A DNA stretch of 64,000 nt from an uncultured Chloroflexota bacterium (lineage in GTDB: Bacteria; Chloroflexota; Anaerolineae; Anaerolineales; Villigracilaceae), in the NCBI GenBank assembly GCA_900696595.1, contig CAADGT010000143.1:1-64000 (forward strand), in the 5' to 3' direction. Of the stretch, positions 32,100 to 40,726 are shown piece after piece (the first letter of the stretch is position 1; each line of letters begins with the position of its first letter). The position numbers were made by a program, and so were the translations under genes. The notes under the pieces are model-generated. The model was not told where the DNA came from, did not search any database, and saw only the letters and a program-made list of their open reading frames with translations.

Positions 32100-34304
32100 A
32101 TGCACAAAGAAACCGTTGGAAACTCCCCATCCCGCACGGACGCGCCCGGCAAAGTGACGGGCGAAGCGCAATATTCCGGCGATCTCTCCATGACCGGCAT
32201 GACGTTCATGAAGATCCTCATGGCAGAACGCCCACATGCGCGTGTGCGCAATATTCGCGTCGAAAAAGCGCTTGCATCTCCCGGGGTCGTCGCGGTCTAT
32301 ACTGCAAAAGATGTTCCTGTCAACGAATATGGATTGCAGATCCCAGACCAGCCCGTGTTGTGCGGTCCCGGCTCGAGCAAACCCTCTGCTGACATCGTCC
32401 GTTTCGTCGGAGATCAGGTCGCTGTCGTTGTGGCGGAATCAGAATCTCACGCGGCGGACGCGATCAAACTCATCGAAGTGGATTACGAAGACCTCCCGCC
32501 TCTCTCCGACCCGATAGCGGCGATGGCCTCCGACGCGCCTCTCCTCCACCCGGATCGGGGCGACTCGAATGTGTGCGTCCATTACAAGATTCGCAAAGGG
32601 AACGTGGACGAAGGCTTCGCCAAAGCCGCAGCGATTGTCGAGGCGGAGTATCGCACTCCGGTTCAGGAACACGCCTACCTCCAGCCTGAAGCGGGGCTGG
32701 CGTATCTCGACTCGGAAGGCAGGGTCGTCGTCGAAAGCGCCGGTCAATGGACTCATGCCGACCGAAAATCCATCGCGCGCGCGCTGGACGTACAGGAGGA
32801 AAAAATTCGCGTGATCTACCCCGCCATCGGCGGCGCCTTCGGCGGGCGCGAAGACCTCTCGGTGCAGATCGTCCTTGCCCTGGCGGCGATGAAATTAAAA
32901 CGCCCGGTGAAAATCGTCTGGTCGCGGCGGGAATCGATCATCGGTCACGGCAAACGTCACGCCGTCATCCTGCGCGCCAAATGGGGCGCGACAAAACACG
33001 GCAAATTAATCGCCGCGCAAAACGAGATCATCGGCGACGGCGGCGCGTACATGTACACCACCAACAAGGTTCTGGGAAACGCCACGATCACATCCACAGG
33101 ACCTTACGCGATTCCAAACGTCAAGACGGACGTGTACGGCGTTTATACCAACAACATTCCCGGCGCGGCATTTCGCGGCTTCGGCGCTCCGCAAGCCCTG
33201 TTCATGGCGGAAAGTCAGATGAACAAACTCGCCGAAAAACTCGGCATGGACCCGGTCGAATTCCGCTTGAAGAACGCTTTGCGCGAAGGCGATCTGCTGA
33301 ACGTTGGGACGCCCGTCCCCACACCGGTCAGCGTGGTTGATACAATCGCAACGGCGCGGGACGCGTTCAAATGGAAAAAAAACAGCAAGGGTAAAACGCA
33401 AAACTCGAAACGCAAGGCGCGGGGCGCAATCGCCAAAGGGCGCGGGTTTGCGGCTGGGTTCAAGAACGTCGGGTTTTCATTCGGTTATAAGGAAAACTGC
33501 TGGGCGAAGGTCGAGATACACGGGAACACCGCAATGGAACGCGTCGTGTTGCATCACGCGGGCGCGGAAGTGGGACAGGGTTTCCATACGGCGATGACGC
33601 AGATGGCGGCGCATGTCCTCGGCGCGCCGATGAGCATGATCGAACTGCGCGCGTCCGATTCGGCGACACAAGGCGACCCCGGTTCTGCTTCCGCTTCACG
33701 GCTAACATTCATGGCTGGCAACTCGGTCAAAGGCGCGGCAGAGGCGGCTCTCGAAAAATGGAAAGCCGAAGAGCGCCCCGCAATCGCCGAATTTCAATAC
33801 TTCGCTCCGCCGACTACAAAGATGGATTCCGAAACCGGATACTCGATGCCGAACTTTCAGTACGCGTATGTTGCCCAGGCTGTGGATGTGGAAGTGGACA
33901 CCGAGACCGGTCATGTGCGCGTAAAACGCGTCGTCTCGGCGGACGACGTGGGCAAAGCCATCAACCCCGACCTGGTCGTCGGTCAGATCGAAGGCGCCGT
34001 CGTCCAGGCGCACGGCTACGCCGTATTGGAGGACTTCAAAACCAAGGACGGACGGGTATTGACCGACCAGTTCAGCACATATCTCATCCCGACGATCCGG
34101 GACATCCCGGAAAAAGTCGAGTCGGTACTCGTGGAAGCGCCCGACCCAAACGGTCCCTGGGGGGCGCGCGGTATGGGCGAACTGCCATATTTGCCCGTCG
34201 CTCCCGCCATCGCCGCCGCCATACACGACGCGACCGGCGTCTGGATGAACGAATTCCCCTTCACACCGGAACGAGTGCTGCGGGCGTTGGGGAAGATCAA
34301 ATAA
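32100..34304 (+). CDS. Xanthine dehydrogenase family molybdopterin-binding subunit
   Basis: A 734-residue large subunit. It starts 'SRTDAPGKVTGEAQYSGD' and shows molybdopterin-cytosine-dinucleotide enzyme motifs 'GGAFGGREDLS', 'AAFRGFGAPQALF' and the C-terminal active-site glutamate in 'GARGMGELPYLP'. The 'AFRGFGAPQ' loop is of xanthine/aldehyde-oxidase type, not the CO-dehydrogenase 'AYRCSFR' type. A Lys-rich insertion ('KWKKNSKGKTQNSKRK') lies near residue 425. Substrate is unresolved: a purine or an aldehyde/N-heterocycle. It works with the FAD/2Fe-2S fusion upstream and the XdhC protein downstream. Confidence 0.9.
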   Translation: MHKETVGNSPSRTDAPGKVTGEAQYSGDLSMTGMTFMKILMAERPHARVRNIRVEKALASPGVVAVYTAKDVPVNEYGLQIPDQPVLCGPGSSKPSADIVRFVGDQVAVVVAESESHAADAIKLIEVDYEDLPPLSDPIAAMASDAPLLHPDRGDSNVCVHYKIRKGNVDEGFAKAAAIVEAEYRTPVQEHAYLQPEAGLAYLDSEGRVVVESAGQWTHADRKSIARALDVQEEKIRVIYPAIGGAFGGREDLSVQIVLALAAMKLKRPVKIVWSRRESIIGHGKRHAVILRAKWGATKHGKLIAAQNEIIGDGGAYMYTTNKVLGNATITSTGPYAIPNVKTDVYGVYTNNIPGAAFRGFGAPQALFMAESQMNKLAEKLGMDPVEFRLKNALREGDLLNVGTPVPTPVSVVDTIATARDAFKWKKNSKGKTQNSKRKARGAIAKGRGFAAGFKNVGFSFGYKENCWAKVEIHGNTAMERVVLHHAGAEVGQGFHTAMTQMAAHVLGAPMSMIELRASDSATQGDPGSASASRLTFMAGNSVKGAAEAALEKWKAEERPAIAEFQYFAPPTTKMDSETGYSMPNFQYAYVAQAVDVEVDTETGHVRVKRVVSADDVGKAINPDLVVGQIEGAVVQAHGYAVLEDFKTKDGRVLTDQFSTYLIPTIRDIPEKVESVLVEAPDPNGPWGARGMGELPYLPVAPAIAAAIHDATGVWMNEFPFTPERVLRALGKIK

Positions 34305-34306
34305 AC

Positions 34307-34562
34307 GCCGTACCGCAAAGTTTACTTTGCGACGCCGCGAGGGCAAGATGAATTTTGCCGTACCGCAAAGTTTACTTTGCGACGCCGCGCGAGGGCAAGA
34401 TGAATTTTGCCGTACCGCAAAGTTTACTTTACGACGCCGCGAGGGCAAAATGAATTTTGCCGTACCGCAAAGTTTACTTTGCGACGCCGCGCGAGGGCAA
34501 GATGAATTTTGCCGTACCGCAAAGTTTACTTTGCGACGCCGCGCGAGGGCAAGATGAATTTT
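34307..34562 (+). repeat. Five tandem 50/52-bp units each with two hairpins
   Basis: Five units begin with GCCGTACCGCAAAG at 34307, 34357, 34409, 34459 and 34511 (lengths 50, 52, 50, 52, 52), then a partial sixth. In each, CGCAAAG-TTTA-CTTTGCG gives a 7-bp hairpin and GGCAAGAT..ATTTTGCC a second one. Copies differ by a 2-bp GC indel and a few substitutions. The array fills the gap between the Mo subunit and xdhC. Units directly abut with no unique spacers, so this is not a CRISPR array. Confidence 0.92.
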
Positions 34563-34578
34563 GCCGTACTTGATTATC

Positions 34579-35397
34579 ATGACCTCACTTTACAAAGCCT
34601 TATCCGAACTCGAAAAAAACAACCAGCCCGCCGCGCTATGCACGGTTGTGAAAAGCGAAGGCTCCACGCCGCGGCACGTGGGCAGTAAAATGCTCGTGTA
34701 TCCCGACGGTAAATTCATAGGCACGGTCGGCGGCGGAGATTTGGAGCATCGCGTCCTCGACGAAGCCTGGATGGCGATCAGCGACGGAACGCCGCGTTAT
34801 CTGCATTACAACATGGCAGACCCTTCGCGCGGCGACCCCGGCGTATGCGGCGGCCAGGTGGAGGTGTTTGTGGAACCGATTCTTCCGGCTCCAACTCTCG
34901 TGGTAATCGGCGCGGGGCATGTCGGCAAAGCCGTCGTTCACCTGGCGAAGTGGCTCGGTTTCCACGTCGTCGTCAGCGATGACCGGGCGGAGTTCTGCAC
35001 CCCTGAAGCGACGCCCGGCGCGGACGAGTATCTCCCAATCGAGATGGGGAAATTGGCAGAGTCGCTCAAGATCACGAATCGGACCTATTTGGCGGTGACC
35101 AGCCGCGGGTCCGGTGTGGATGCGCACGGTCTGCCTCCGCTCCTGGAATCGGAAGCGGCTTACATCGGCGTAATCGGTTCAAAACGACGCTGGGCGACGA
35201 CCGTCAAGGCATTAAAGGAAAAGGGCGTGAAGGATGAATTGATCGCCAAAGTCCATTCGCCGATAGGGCTGGAATTGCAAGCCGAAACGCCGGAGGAAAT
35301 TGCGGTGAGTATTATGGCGGAGGTGTTGATGGTGCGCGACAAGGGAACGGGCAGGCAGATGAGAGGGGGTAAGCGGGCAGTGATCGGTAATCAGTGA
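34579..35397 (+). CDS. xdhC: XdhC family molybdenum cofactor insertion protein
   Basis: A 272-residue protein with the N-terminal XdhC/CoxI motif ('LCTVVKSEGSTPRHVGSKMLV', 'GTVGGGDLEHRVLDEA', 'GVCGGQVEVFVEP') and the C-terminal Rossmann part ('TLVVIGAGHVGKAVVHLAK', 'IGVIGSKRRW'). XdhC binds molybdenum cofactor, helps its sulfuration and loads it into the dehydrogenase. No Shine-Dalgarno is visible before ATG 34579, whose upstream sequence is the tandem repeat array, so its expression probably depends on read-through and coupling from the operon. Confidence 0.9.
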   Translation: MTSLYKALSELEKNNQPAALCTVVKSEGSTPRHVGSKMLVYPDGKFIGTVGGGDLEHRVLDEAWMAISDGTPRYLHYNMADPSRGDPGVCGGQVEVFVEPILPAPTLVVIGAGHVGKAVVHLAKWLGFHVVVSDDRAEFCTPEATPGADEYLPIEMGKLAESLKITNRTYLAVTSRGSGVDAHGLPPLLESEAAYIGVIGSKRRWATTVKALKEKGVKDELIAKVHSPIGLELQAETPEEIAVSIMAEVLMVRDKGTGRQMRGGKRAVIGNQ

Positions 35398-35495
35398 AAA
35401 GCGGTCGGTGGGGCGCGGCGAGTAGAAAGCGGAAAGTAGGCAGCGAACGGAAACGAATTTTTCCATGCGGCGTAGATGAATAGGAAATACGGTTC

Positions 35496-35523
35496 TTGAC
35501 CCCAAAATCAGTTGGACTATAAT
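35496..35523 (+). promoter_or_regulatory. Sigma70-type promoter for the SPFH gene
   Basis: TTGACC (35496-35501), a 16-nt spacer and TATAAT (35518-35523). The start codon is 31 nt further and has AAAGGAG, so this gene has a normal leader, unlike the leaderless genes noted elsewhere. Confidence 0.75.
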
Positions 35524-35554
35524 AAAATTGTTATTCACTTAAAGGAGAGAAACC

Positions 35555-36604
35555 ATGGCAAGAATTTTCGACGTCATTGAATACCCGAACGAAATGAACG
35601 ATGAGATTGTGCATCGCTTCCCCGAAGAGGGCATCGGCGATTTCCGCATCGGGTCGCAGGTGATCGTGCGCGAGAGTCAGACGGCGGTGTTCTTCCGCGA
35701 CGGCAACGCGCTGGATGTGTTCAAAGCCGGGCGGCACACCATCGCCACGGCGAACATCCCGAAACTGATTGATTTCATCGGCAAGGCGTTTAACGACCGC
35801 ACCCCCTTCCCCGCCGAAGTCTACTTTGTCTCAAAGAAGGAATTCCCAAACAGGAAATGGGGCACCTCGCAACCGATCCTCGTCGAAACTCCCGGGAAGG
35901 GTCTCGGCTATCTGTTCATTCAAGGCTTCGGGACGTTTTCATTCCAGGTGAAAGATCCTCAGCAATTTGTGACCCAGATCGTCGGCGCGACCGGCTCTTA
36001 TCGCACTTCGGAGATCGAAGAGCGGCTCAAGACCATGCTGGTCGCCAAATTAACCGACGTGTTGGGCGAGTTCAGCAACACCACCCAAAGCCTCGCCGCC
36101 AAAATCAGCGGCATGAATGAAGAATTGGGCGCCGCTGTGCGCGTAAAGGGCAAGGATGACTTCGAAGCGCTCGGTTTGACGCTCAAGACCTTCTACATCG
36201 GCAGTCTCAAGCCCAGCACCAAGTCGGCTCAGGAATTGCGGGACGCTGGTTTGCTCGACCCGGCGATCTACGCCCAATTGCAGGCGGCGGACGCCATGCG
36301 CGAAGCGGCGAACAACCAAAGCGGCGGCGCGGGGCTTACAGCCGGAATTGGCGCAGGCATGGGCATTGGCAACCTCATGGGCCAGGCGCTTCAAGGCGGA
36401 TTTCAAGCTCCCGGCGGCGGCGCGGCGGCTGGCGGCGCGGCGAAAATGCCCGACATTATGACCCCCGCCGAGGCGGCTCAGTTCATGAAGGTGACAGAGG
36501 ACGACATCCTCGAAGCCATCAAGGATAATAGCCTGAAAGCCAAGAAGGTCGGCAAGGCATATCGCATCAGCAAGGAGAATCTCGAAGCGTTCATGAACAG
36601 TTAG
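35555..36604 (+). CDS. SPFH/band-7 domain protein with C-terminal excisionase-like DNA-binding domain
   Basis: A 349-residue protein. Residues about 20-230 form an SPFH domain of the 'virion core protein-like' (YdjI-type) group ('GSQVIVRESQTAVFFRDGNALDVFKAGRHTIATANIP', 'FGTFSFQVKDPQQFV'). A Gly/Ala-rich flexible segment follows (about 265-300). The last 50 residues are an excisionase/MerR-like winged helix ('MTPAEAAQFMKVTEDDILEAIKDNSLKAKKVGKAYRISKENLEAFM'). No membrane helix is present, so it is probably a cytosolic ring- or filament-forming protein. In relatives the C-terminal part is often a zinc ribbon, so the DNA-binding-type module here may act in protein contact. Confidence 0.88.
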   Translation: MARIFDVIEYPNEMNDEIVHRFPEEGIGDFRIGSQVIVRESQTAVFFRDGNALDVFKAGRHTIATANIPKLIDFIGKAFNDRTPFPAEVYFVSKKEFPNRKWGTSQPILVETPGKGLGYLFIQGFGTFSFQVKDPQQFVTQIVGATGSYRTSEIEERLKTMLVAKLTDVLGEFSNTTQSLAAKISGMNEELGAAVRVKGKDDFEALGLTLKTFYIGSLKPSTKSAQELRDAGLLDPAIYAQLQAADAMREAANNQSGGAGLTAGIGAGMGIGNLMGQALQGGFQAPGGGAAAGGAAKMPDIMTPAEAAQFMKVTEDDILEAIKDNSLKAKKVGKAYRISKENLEAFMNS

Positions 36605-36621
36605 GGATTGGCGGTTGGGGA

Positions 36622-36693
36622 ATAGAGATTAGAGATTAGAGATTAGAGCGTGGTAATTGAGAACAGTCCGTCGGAAGGCGGGCTGTTTTTTTT
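36622..36693 (+). terminator. Short tandem AGAGATT repeat followed by a terminator-like hairpin
   Basis: Three copies of AGAGATT (36623-36643) precede ACAGTCC / GGGCTGT (stem with one G-T pair, 36663-36686) and a run of eight T. It can end the SPFH transcript; the downstream gene is convergent. Confidence 0.75.
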
Positions 36694-36699
36694 GCGGAA

Positions 36700-38250
36700 C
36701 TATTCCATCCGGGCAATTGCGTCCGGGACAAAATCCAATACGTCGCTGGCGAGGATGGAGGCGGTTGTTCCGTAGATTTCGGCGGCGCGGAGTCCCGCTT
36801 GCCCATGGATGTACGCGCCCGCAAGGGCGGATTCATACGCGCCTACTCCCTGTGCGCGCAAACCGACAATTAGCCCGGCCAGCACATCCCCGGTCCCGGC
36901 GCGGGCGAGGGCGGCTGTGGCGACAGGGATGACGGTCTTTCTCCCGTCGGGCGCGGCGACGACGGTGAAGGCCCCTTTCAAAACGACGACGTGTCCCCAC
37001 TCTTTCGCGAATTTTCCGGCGATTTCATTACGGTTCAATTGAATCTCGGAACTCGACAGCCCGGTCATGGCGGACATCTCTCCGGGGTGAGGGGTCAGGA
37101 CCGCGCATTGCTTTATTTTTTCGCTCCAGTCCTGAATCCCCGCAAGATGGCGCAAGCCGTCGGCGTCGAACACGGCGGGGAGTTCGAGTTTCGGCAGGAG
37201 TTGTTCGATGAACAATTTCGTCGTGTGTTTATCGCCCAACCCCGGACCGATCAAGGCCGCCGTCGCGCGATCCAAATTCGTTAGAACGTGACGGCAAGCC
37301 TGTTCTGAGATAAATCCATGTTCGTGTTGCAGTAAAACCCACGTCGCCTCGGGAAGATGACCCGCAAGAGCGGCGTGCAAAGATTCCGGCACAGCCATCG
37401 TCACCAAGCCCGCGCCGATTCGGTAGGCGGCTTTGCCTGCGAGAAGCGCCGCCCCGGTGTAGGATGTCGAACCCGCCGCCACGAACGCCGCGCCAAACGT
37501 CCCTTTGTGAGAAGCGGGGTTTCGTTCCGGCAACATCGCAGAAACAGACGCCGCATCGGCGACATCCGTATCCAGAGATTTAAGCGCGTCAAGATTGGGG
37601 GGCAGTCCGATGTCAACGAGTTCAAGTTCGCCGATGCGTTCGAAAGCGGGAAGTTTGAGCAAACCCTGTTTTGCCGCCGCCATTGTCGCGGTGAGATCGG
37701 CGCGCAGGGTTTCATCGGCGCACGCGCCCGTATCGCAATCCACGCCGGAGGGGCAATCCACAGCGACGACGAAAGGCGGGGCTTCGAGCATGTCGAGGAT
37801 CAAGGTCAAGCCGGTGAGGAAGAGAGCCGCTTCTTCCTTCAACGGGAGTTTGACGCCCGTCCCAAGCAGTCCATCCAGCAGGAGGTCTGAATCCTCTAAA
37901 AATTCTTGCAGGGATTCGAAATTGGTGTCGCTCGAAAACTGCGTAACGTCGCCGCCGGATTTTAGATAACGAGTCACCAGCGGGTCGCCAGCCGTCTTGC
38001 GGTTGACGAGGTAGGCGTGCGTGCGCCAGCCCGCTTCGGCAAGCCGCGACAGCGCAATCAGCGTGTCGCCGCCGTTGTTGCCGGAGCCGACGATGCCCGT
38101 TACAGTCTTCCACCCGCCTTCAGCGCCGAGCATATCGGCAATATCCGCCAGCCCGCGCCCGGCGTTCTCCATCATTTGAGCGTAGGAGACGCCCTTGGAG
38201 TCGGCTTCTTTTTCGATGGCGCGCATTTGGGAGACGGCGGCGAGTTTCAT
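36700..38250 (-). CDS. nnr: Bifunctional NAD(P)H-hydrate epimerase / ADP-dependent dehydratase
   Basis: A 516-residue repair enzyme. The N-terminal half is the YjeF epimerase ('MRAIEKEADSKGVSY', 'IVGSGNNGGDTLIALSRL', 'VAVDCPSGVDCDTG'). The C-terminal half is the dehydratase with ribokinase-like fold ('ALIGPGLGD', 'FDADGLRHL', 'LTPHPGEMSAM', 'VVLKGAFTVV', 'ARAGTGDVLAGLI'). Together they restore NAD(P)H damaged by hydration. Length fits the fused family. It is divergent from the glycosyltransferase gene and convergent to the SPFH gene. Confidence 0.95.
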   Translation of the reverse strand: MKLAAVSQMRAIEKEADSKGVSYAQMMENAGRGLADIADMLGAEGGWKTVTGIVGSGNNGGDTLIALSRLAEAGWRTHAYLVNRKTAGDPLVTRYLKSGGDVTQFSSDTNFESLQEFLEDSDLLLDGLLGTGVKLPLKEEAALFLTGLTLILDMLEAPPFVVAVDCPSGVDCDTGACADETLRADLTATMAAAKQGLLKLPAFERIGELELVDIGLPPNLDALKSLDTDVADAASVSAMLPERNPASHKGTFGAAFVAAGSTSYTGAALLAGKAAYRIGAGLVTMAVPESLHAALAGHLPEATWVLLQHEHGFISEQACRHVLTNLDRATAALIGPGLGDKHTTKLFIEQLLPKLELPAVFDADGLRHLAGIQDWSEKIKQCAVLTPHPGEMSAMTGLSSSEIQLNRNEIAGKFAKEWGHVVVLKGAFTVVAAPDGRKTVIPVATAALARAGTGDVLAGLIVGLRAQGVGAYESALAGAYIHGQAGLRAAEIYGTTASILASDVLDFVPDAIARME

Positions 38251-38277
38251 AACCTTATTTTACACAGTTTTTCAAGG

Positions 38278-38306
38278 TTGTTATTCCGTCGGCAGTTTCG
38301 TATAAT
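38278..38306 (+). promoter_or_regulatory. Promoter of the GT-C glycosyltransferase gene
   Basis: TTGTTA (38278-38283), a 17-nt spacer and TATAAT (38301-38306). The -10 ends 12 nt before ATG 38319, so the leader would be only about 6 nt. Confidence 0.7.
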
Positions 38307-38318
38307 TGCCGCCTGCAC

Positions 38319-39611
38319 ATGGTCAAAACGTCGGCGCGGGCGCTTTTCCAATTCCTGTCGGATATTCCCCTGTTTGTCTGGGCGCTGGCTGGATTCCTTT
38401 TATCGCATTTTTTCTTCTTTGTATATCCGGTCTTCCTATCCGCCCCGGCAATGCAGTACTGGCAGGGGGTTCCGGCGGCGGACTTCGCCGGCGCAGATCT
38501 GGAGCAGATGCTCAGTTATAGCAGGTCATGGCTGGTCGAAGGTAAAACCCCATATATTGGACAAAACCTTTATCCGCCGCTTGCCAGTGTGTTCTTTGCG
38601 CCGCTGGTCTTCGTCGAGTTTACATCGGCATATAGGGCGGTGACGATTATAAACTTTCTCCTTTACACGTTCTCGATCCTTGCGTCGTCGCGTTTGTTGC
38701 GCCAGGAAGATCGGGCGCCCATAAAAGTTGTCGGCGCATTGGAAATTCTGTGCCTGGCAAGCGGGGTGTTCTCCTACGGTTTTCAATTTGAGATCGAGCG
38801 CGGACAGTTCAACCTGATCGCGGTCTTCCTTTGCCTTCTGGGCGTATGGCTCTTTCATCATCGGGAACGGTTGCGCCTTCTCGCGTATTTTCTTTTCACG
38901 ATCGCCGTTCAACTCAAGGTCTATCCGTTTATCTTCATATTCCTGTTCGTAGCGGACTGGCGGGATTGGAAGGGCAACGTCAAAAGAACGGCCGGAATCG
39001 CCGCCGCCAATATTCTTTTTCTCTTCGCGCTTGGGTCCGGCCCATTCATGGATTTCATCGCGGCGGTGAAAGAGCAGTCGAGTTACCCTTTCGTCTGGGT
39101 CGGCAACCATTCCATCCATTCCTATCTCGCGCTGGAGAACAGCCAGCCGTGGCTGGACGGGCGCTTTGCGGCGGTAAAACTGCTGTTGTTGATGGTCGTC
39201 GTCGCGTCCGTCGCGACGACCGCCGCCGCGGCGTACCGGCAAAATCGAAAGGGCGTTGACCCGCAGTTGCTGCTCGCCTGCTCGCTTGGGGCGATGTTGA
39301 TTCCCTCCGTCAGCCACGACTACAAACTATCCATCCTTGCCGCGCCAACCGCGCTCCTGCTTTTGCATCTTTCCTCTCGCGACAGCGCGGAAGGGAAGGG
39401 GGGAGCGCGAATCTCGCTTAGAATCATGGCGCTCGTATTGTCTCTCGCCTATTTCTCGACGCTTTACCCCCCTGCGAACAAACCGTCTTTTCTTGCCAAC
39501 AATTTTCCCGCATTAATGGTCATGCTGTTTGCGGCGGTCGGCGCCTCCTTGCTGAAGTTGGGAAAAGGGAACGGGCGGGAGACGACGCTCTTCCCGGCAG
39601 GAGTGGAATAA
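38319..39611 (+). CDS. GT87/DUF2029-type membrane glycosyltransferase
   Basis: A 430-residue protein with 10-12 membrane helices. Features of GT-C enzymes that use polyprenyl-phosphate sugars are present: an extracytoplasmic loop with acidic residues after the first helix ('FAGADLEQMLSYSRSWLVEGKTPY'), 'LYPPLASVFFAPL', 'EIERGQFNLIAVFLCLLGVWLF' and 'QLKVYPFIFIFLFV'. This fits the mannosyl/arabinosyltransferase-like DUF2029 family. It is 8 nt upstream of an acyltransferase gene, so both likely modify an envelope glycan or glycolipid. Acceptor unknown. Confidence 0.82.
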   Translation: MVKTSARALFQFLSDIPLFVWALAGFLLSHFFFFVYPVFLSAPAMQYWQGVPAADFAGADLEQMLSYSRSWLVEGKTPYIGQNLYPPLASVFFAPLVFVEFTSAYRAVTIINFLLYTFSILASSRLLRQEDRAPIKVVGALEILCLASGVFSYGFQFEIERGQFNLIAVFLCLLGVWLFHHRERLRLLAYFLFTIAVQLKVYPFIFIFLFVADWRDWKGNVKRTAGIAAANILFLFALGSGPFMDFIAAVKEQSSYPFVWVGNHSIHSYLALENSQPWLDGRFAAVKLLLLMVVVASVATTAAAAYRQNRKGVDPQLLLACSLGAMLIPSVSHDYKLSILAAPTALLLLHLSSRDSAEGKGGARISLRIMALVLSLAYFSTLYPPANKPSFLANNFPALMVMLFAAVGASLLKLGKGNGRETTLFPAGVE

Positions 39612-39619
39612 AACAACCC

Positions 39620-40726
39620 ATGAGCAAACTTCAAAACATCCAGGCTTTGCGGGGAGTCGCCGTACTTTGCGTGGTTCTGTTCCATCTTGTAATCATCGAA
39701 GGAAAGTACGCGGAAGGAGCCGCGCTTCTTCCGGGCTGGCTTCGATTCGGCATGTTCGGCGTGGACTTGTTCTTCGTCATCAGCGGGTTCGTCATGGCGA
39801 CGGTCGCGCGCGGAAAGTTTCGCCAGTTAAAGGAATCCCTTCTTTTCCTGTATCACCGCGTCTCGCGCATCTATCCATTGTATTGGGTCTATACCACGCT
39901 GGCGTTGATTGTCTTTCTCGTCCAACCTTCCTGGGTCAACAGTTCACAGGGGAACCGGGTTGACATTGTCGCCTCGTATTTGTTGCTGCCGAGCGGCTTT
40001 TTGCCGCTCATCCCGGTTGGTTGGACGTTGGTTCATGAGATGTATTTCTATATTGTGTTCTTTTTCCTGTTGTTCCTGCCCGAAAAATTCCTTGCGCCCG
40101 CCATGCTCGCCTGGGGGGCGATCATCGCCTTCTCCGGCTTTCCGGCATGGAATCCGTTCATCCGGGTGGCGTTGCATCCCTTGACGCTCGAGTTCATCGC
40201 CGGTTGCCTGCTTGGGATTCATTACTACAACTTCAAACCGTTGAAAATGCATGGATACCCGCTGGTCGCAATCGCGTCCCTCGGTTTGTTCGCCGCCGTG
40301 ATGGGCTACACCCGTTATAACAGCGAGACCGGACTATCTCCGCTCGATTTGGCGCAGGCGTTGTATTACGGCATTCCCGCGGTTGTAATCGTCTTCTGCG
40401 TCGTCCACGCCGAACGGAATGGGGTTGTCCTGCCAAATTTCCTCATCCAACCGGGGAACGCCTCGTATTCGATCTATCTTTCGCATTTATTCACAATGAA
40501 CGTCGTGGGGCGGGCGTGGAAACTGGCGGGCTGGGATTCCAGTCTCGGCAATATCGCGGCGCTTACAGCGGCGTTCGCCCTTGCGTTAATCGTCGGCTTC
40601 CTGAGTTATCGGTTTGTGGAAATGCCCCTTTTGAAAGCAACCCGGCGGGTTACAAGCCGGTCATTCAGGCATCATGATCCGCCGAATATTGATAAAGAAG
40701 TATCCCCGCCGCCACAGCGAGGTTGA
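39620..40726 (+). CDS. Acyltransferase 3 family membrane protein (OafA/YrhL-type)
   Basis: A 368-residue protein with about ten helices. The N-terminal motif 'IQALRGVAVLCVVLFHLV' holds the conserved Arg and His of acyltransferase family 3, followed by 'GVDLFFVISGFVMATVA', 'FLYHRVSRIYPLYWVY' and 'LVHEMYFYIVFFF'. Such enzymes O-acetylate surface sugars. It follows the glycosyltransferase by 8 nt and ends inside the 3' end of the convergent methyltransferase gene (62-nt tail-to-tail overlap). Confidence 0.9.
   Translation: MSKLQNIQALRGVAVLCVVLFHLVIIEGKYAEGAALLPGWLRFGMFGVDLFFVISGFVMATVARGKFRQLKESLLFLYHRVSRIYPLYWVYTTLALIVFLVQPSWVNSSQGNRVDIVASYLLLPSGFLPLIPVGWTLVHEMYFYIVFFFLLFLPEKFLAPAMLAWGAIIAFSGFPAWNPFIRVALHPLTLEFIAGCLLGIHYYNFKPLKMHGYPLVAIASLGLFAAVMGYTRYNSETGLSPLDLAQALYYGIPAVVIVFCVVHAERNGVVLPNFLIQPGNASYSIYLSHLFTMNVVGRAWKLAGWDSSLGNIAALTAAFALALIVGFLSYRFVEMPLLKATRRVTSRSFRHHDPPNIDKEVSPPPQRG

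Noticed and set aside
32100-34304. CO dehydrogenase large subunit
   Set aside because: The active-site loop is AFRGFGAPQ, the xanthine/aldehyde-oxidase type, without the Cys motif of CO dehydrogenase.
34307-34562. Tandem array considered as a CRISPR
   Set aside because: Units directly abut and are themselves palindromic; there are no unique spacers and no cas genes.
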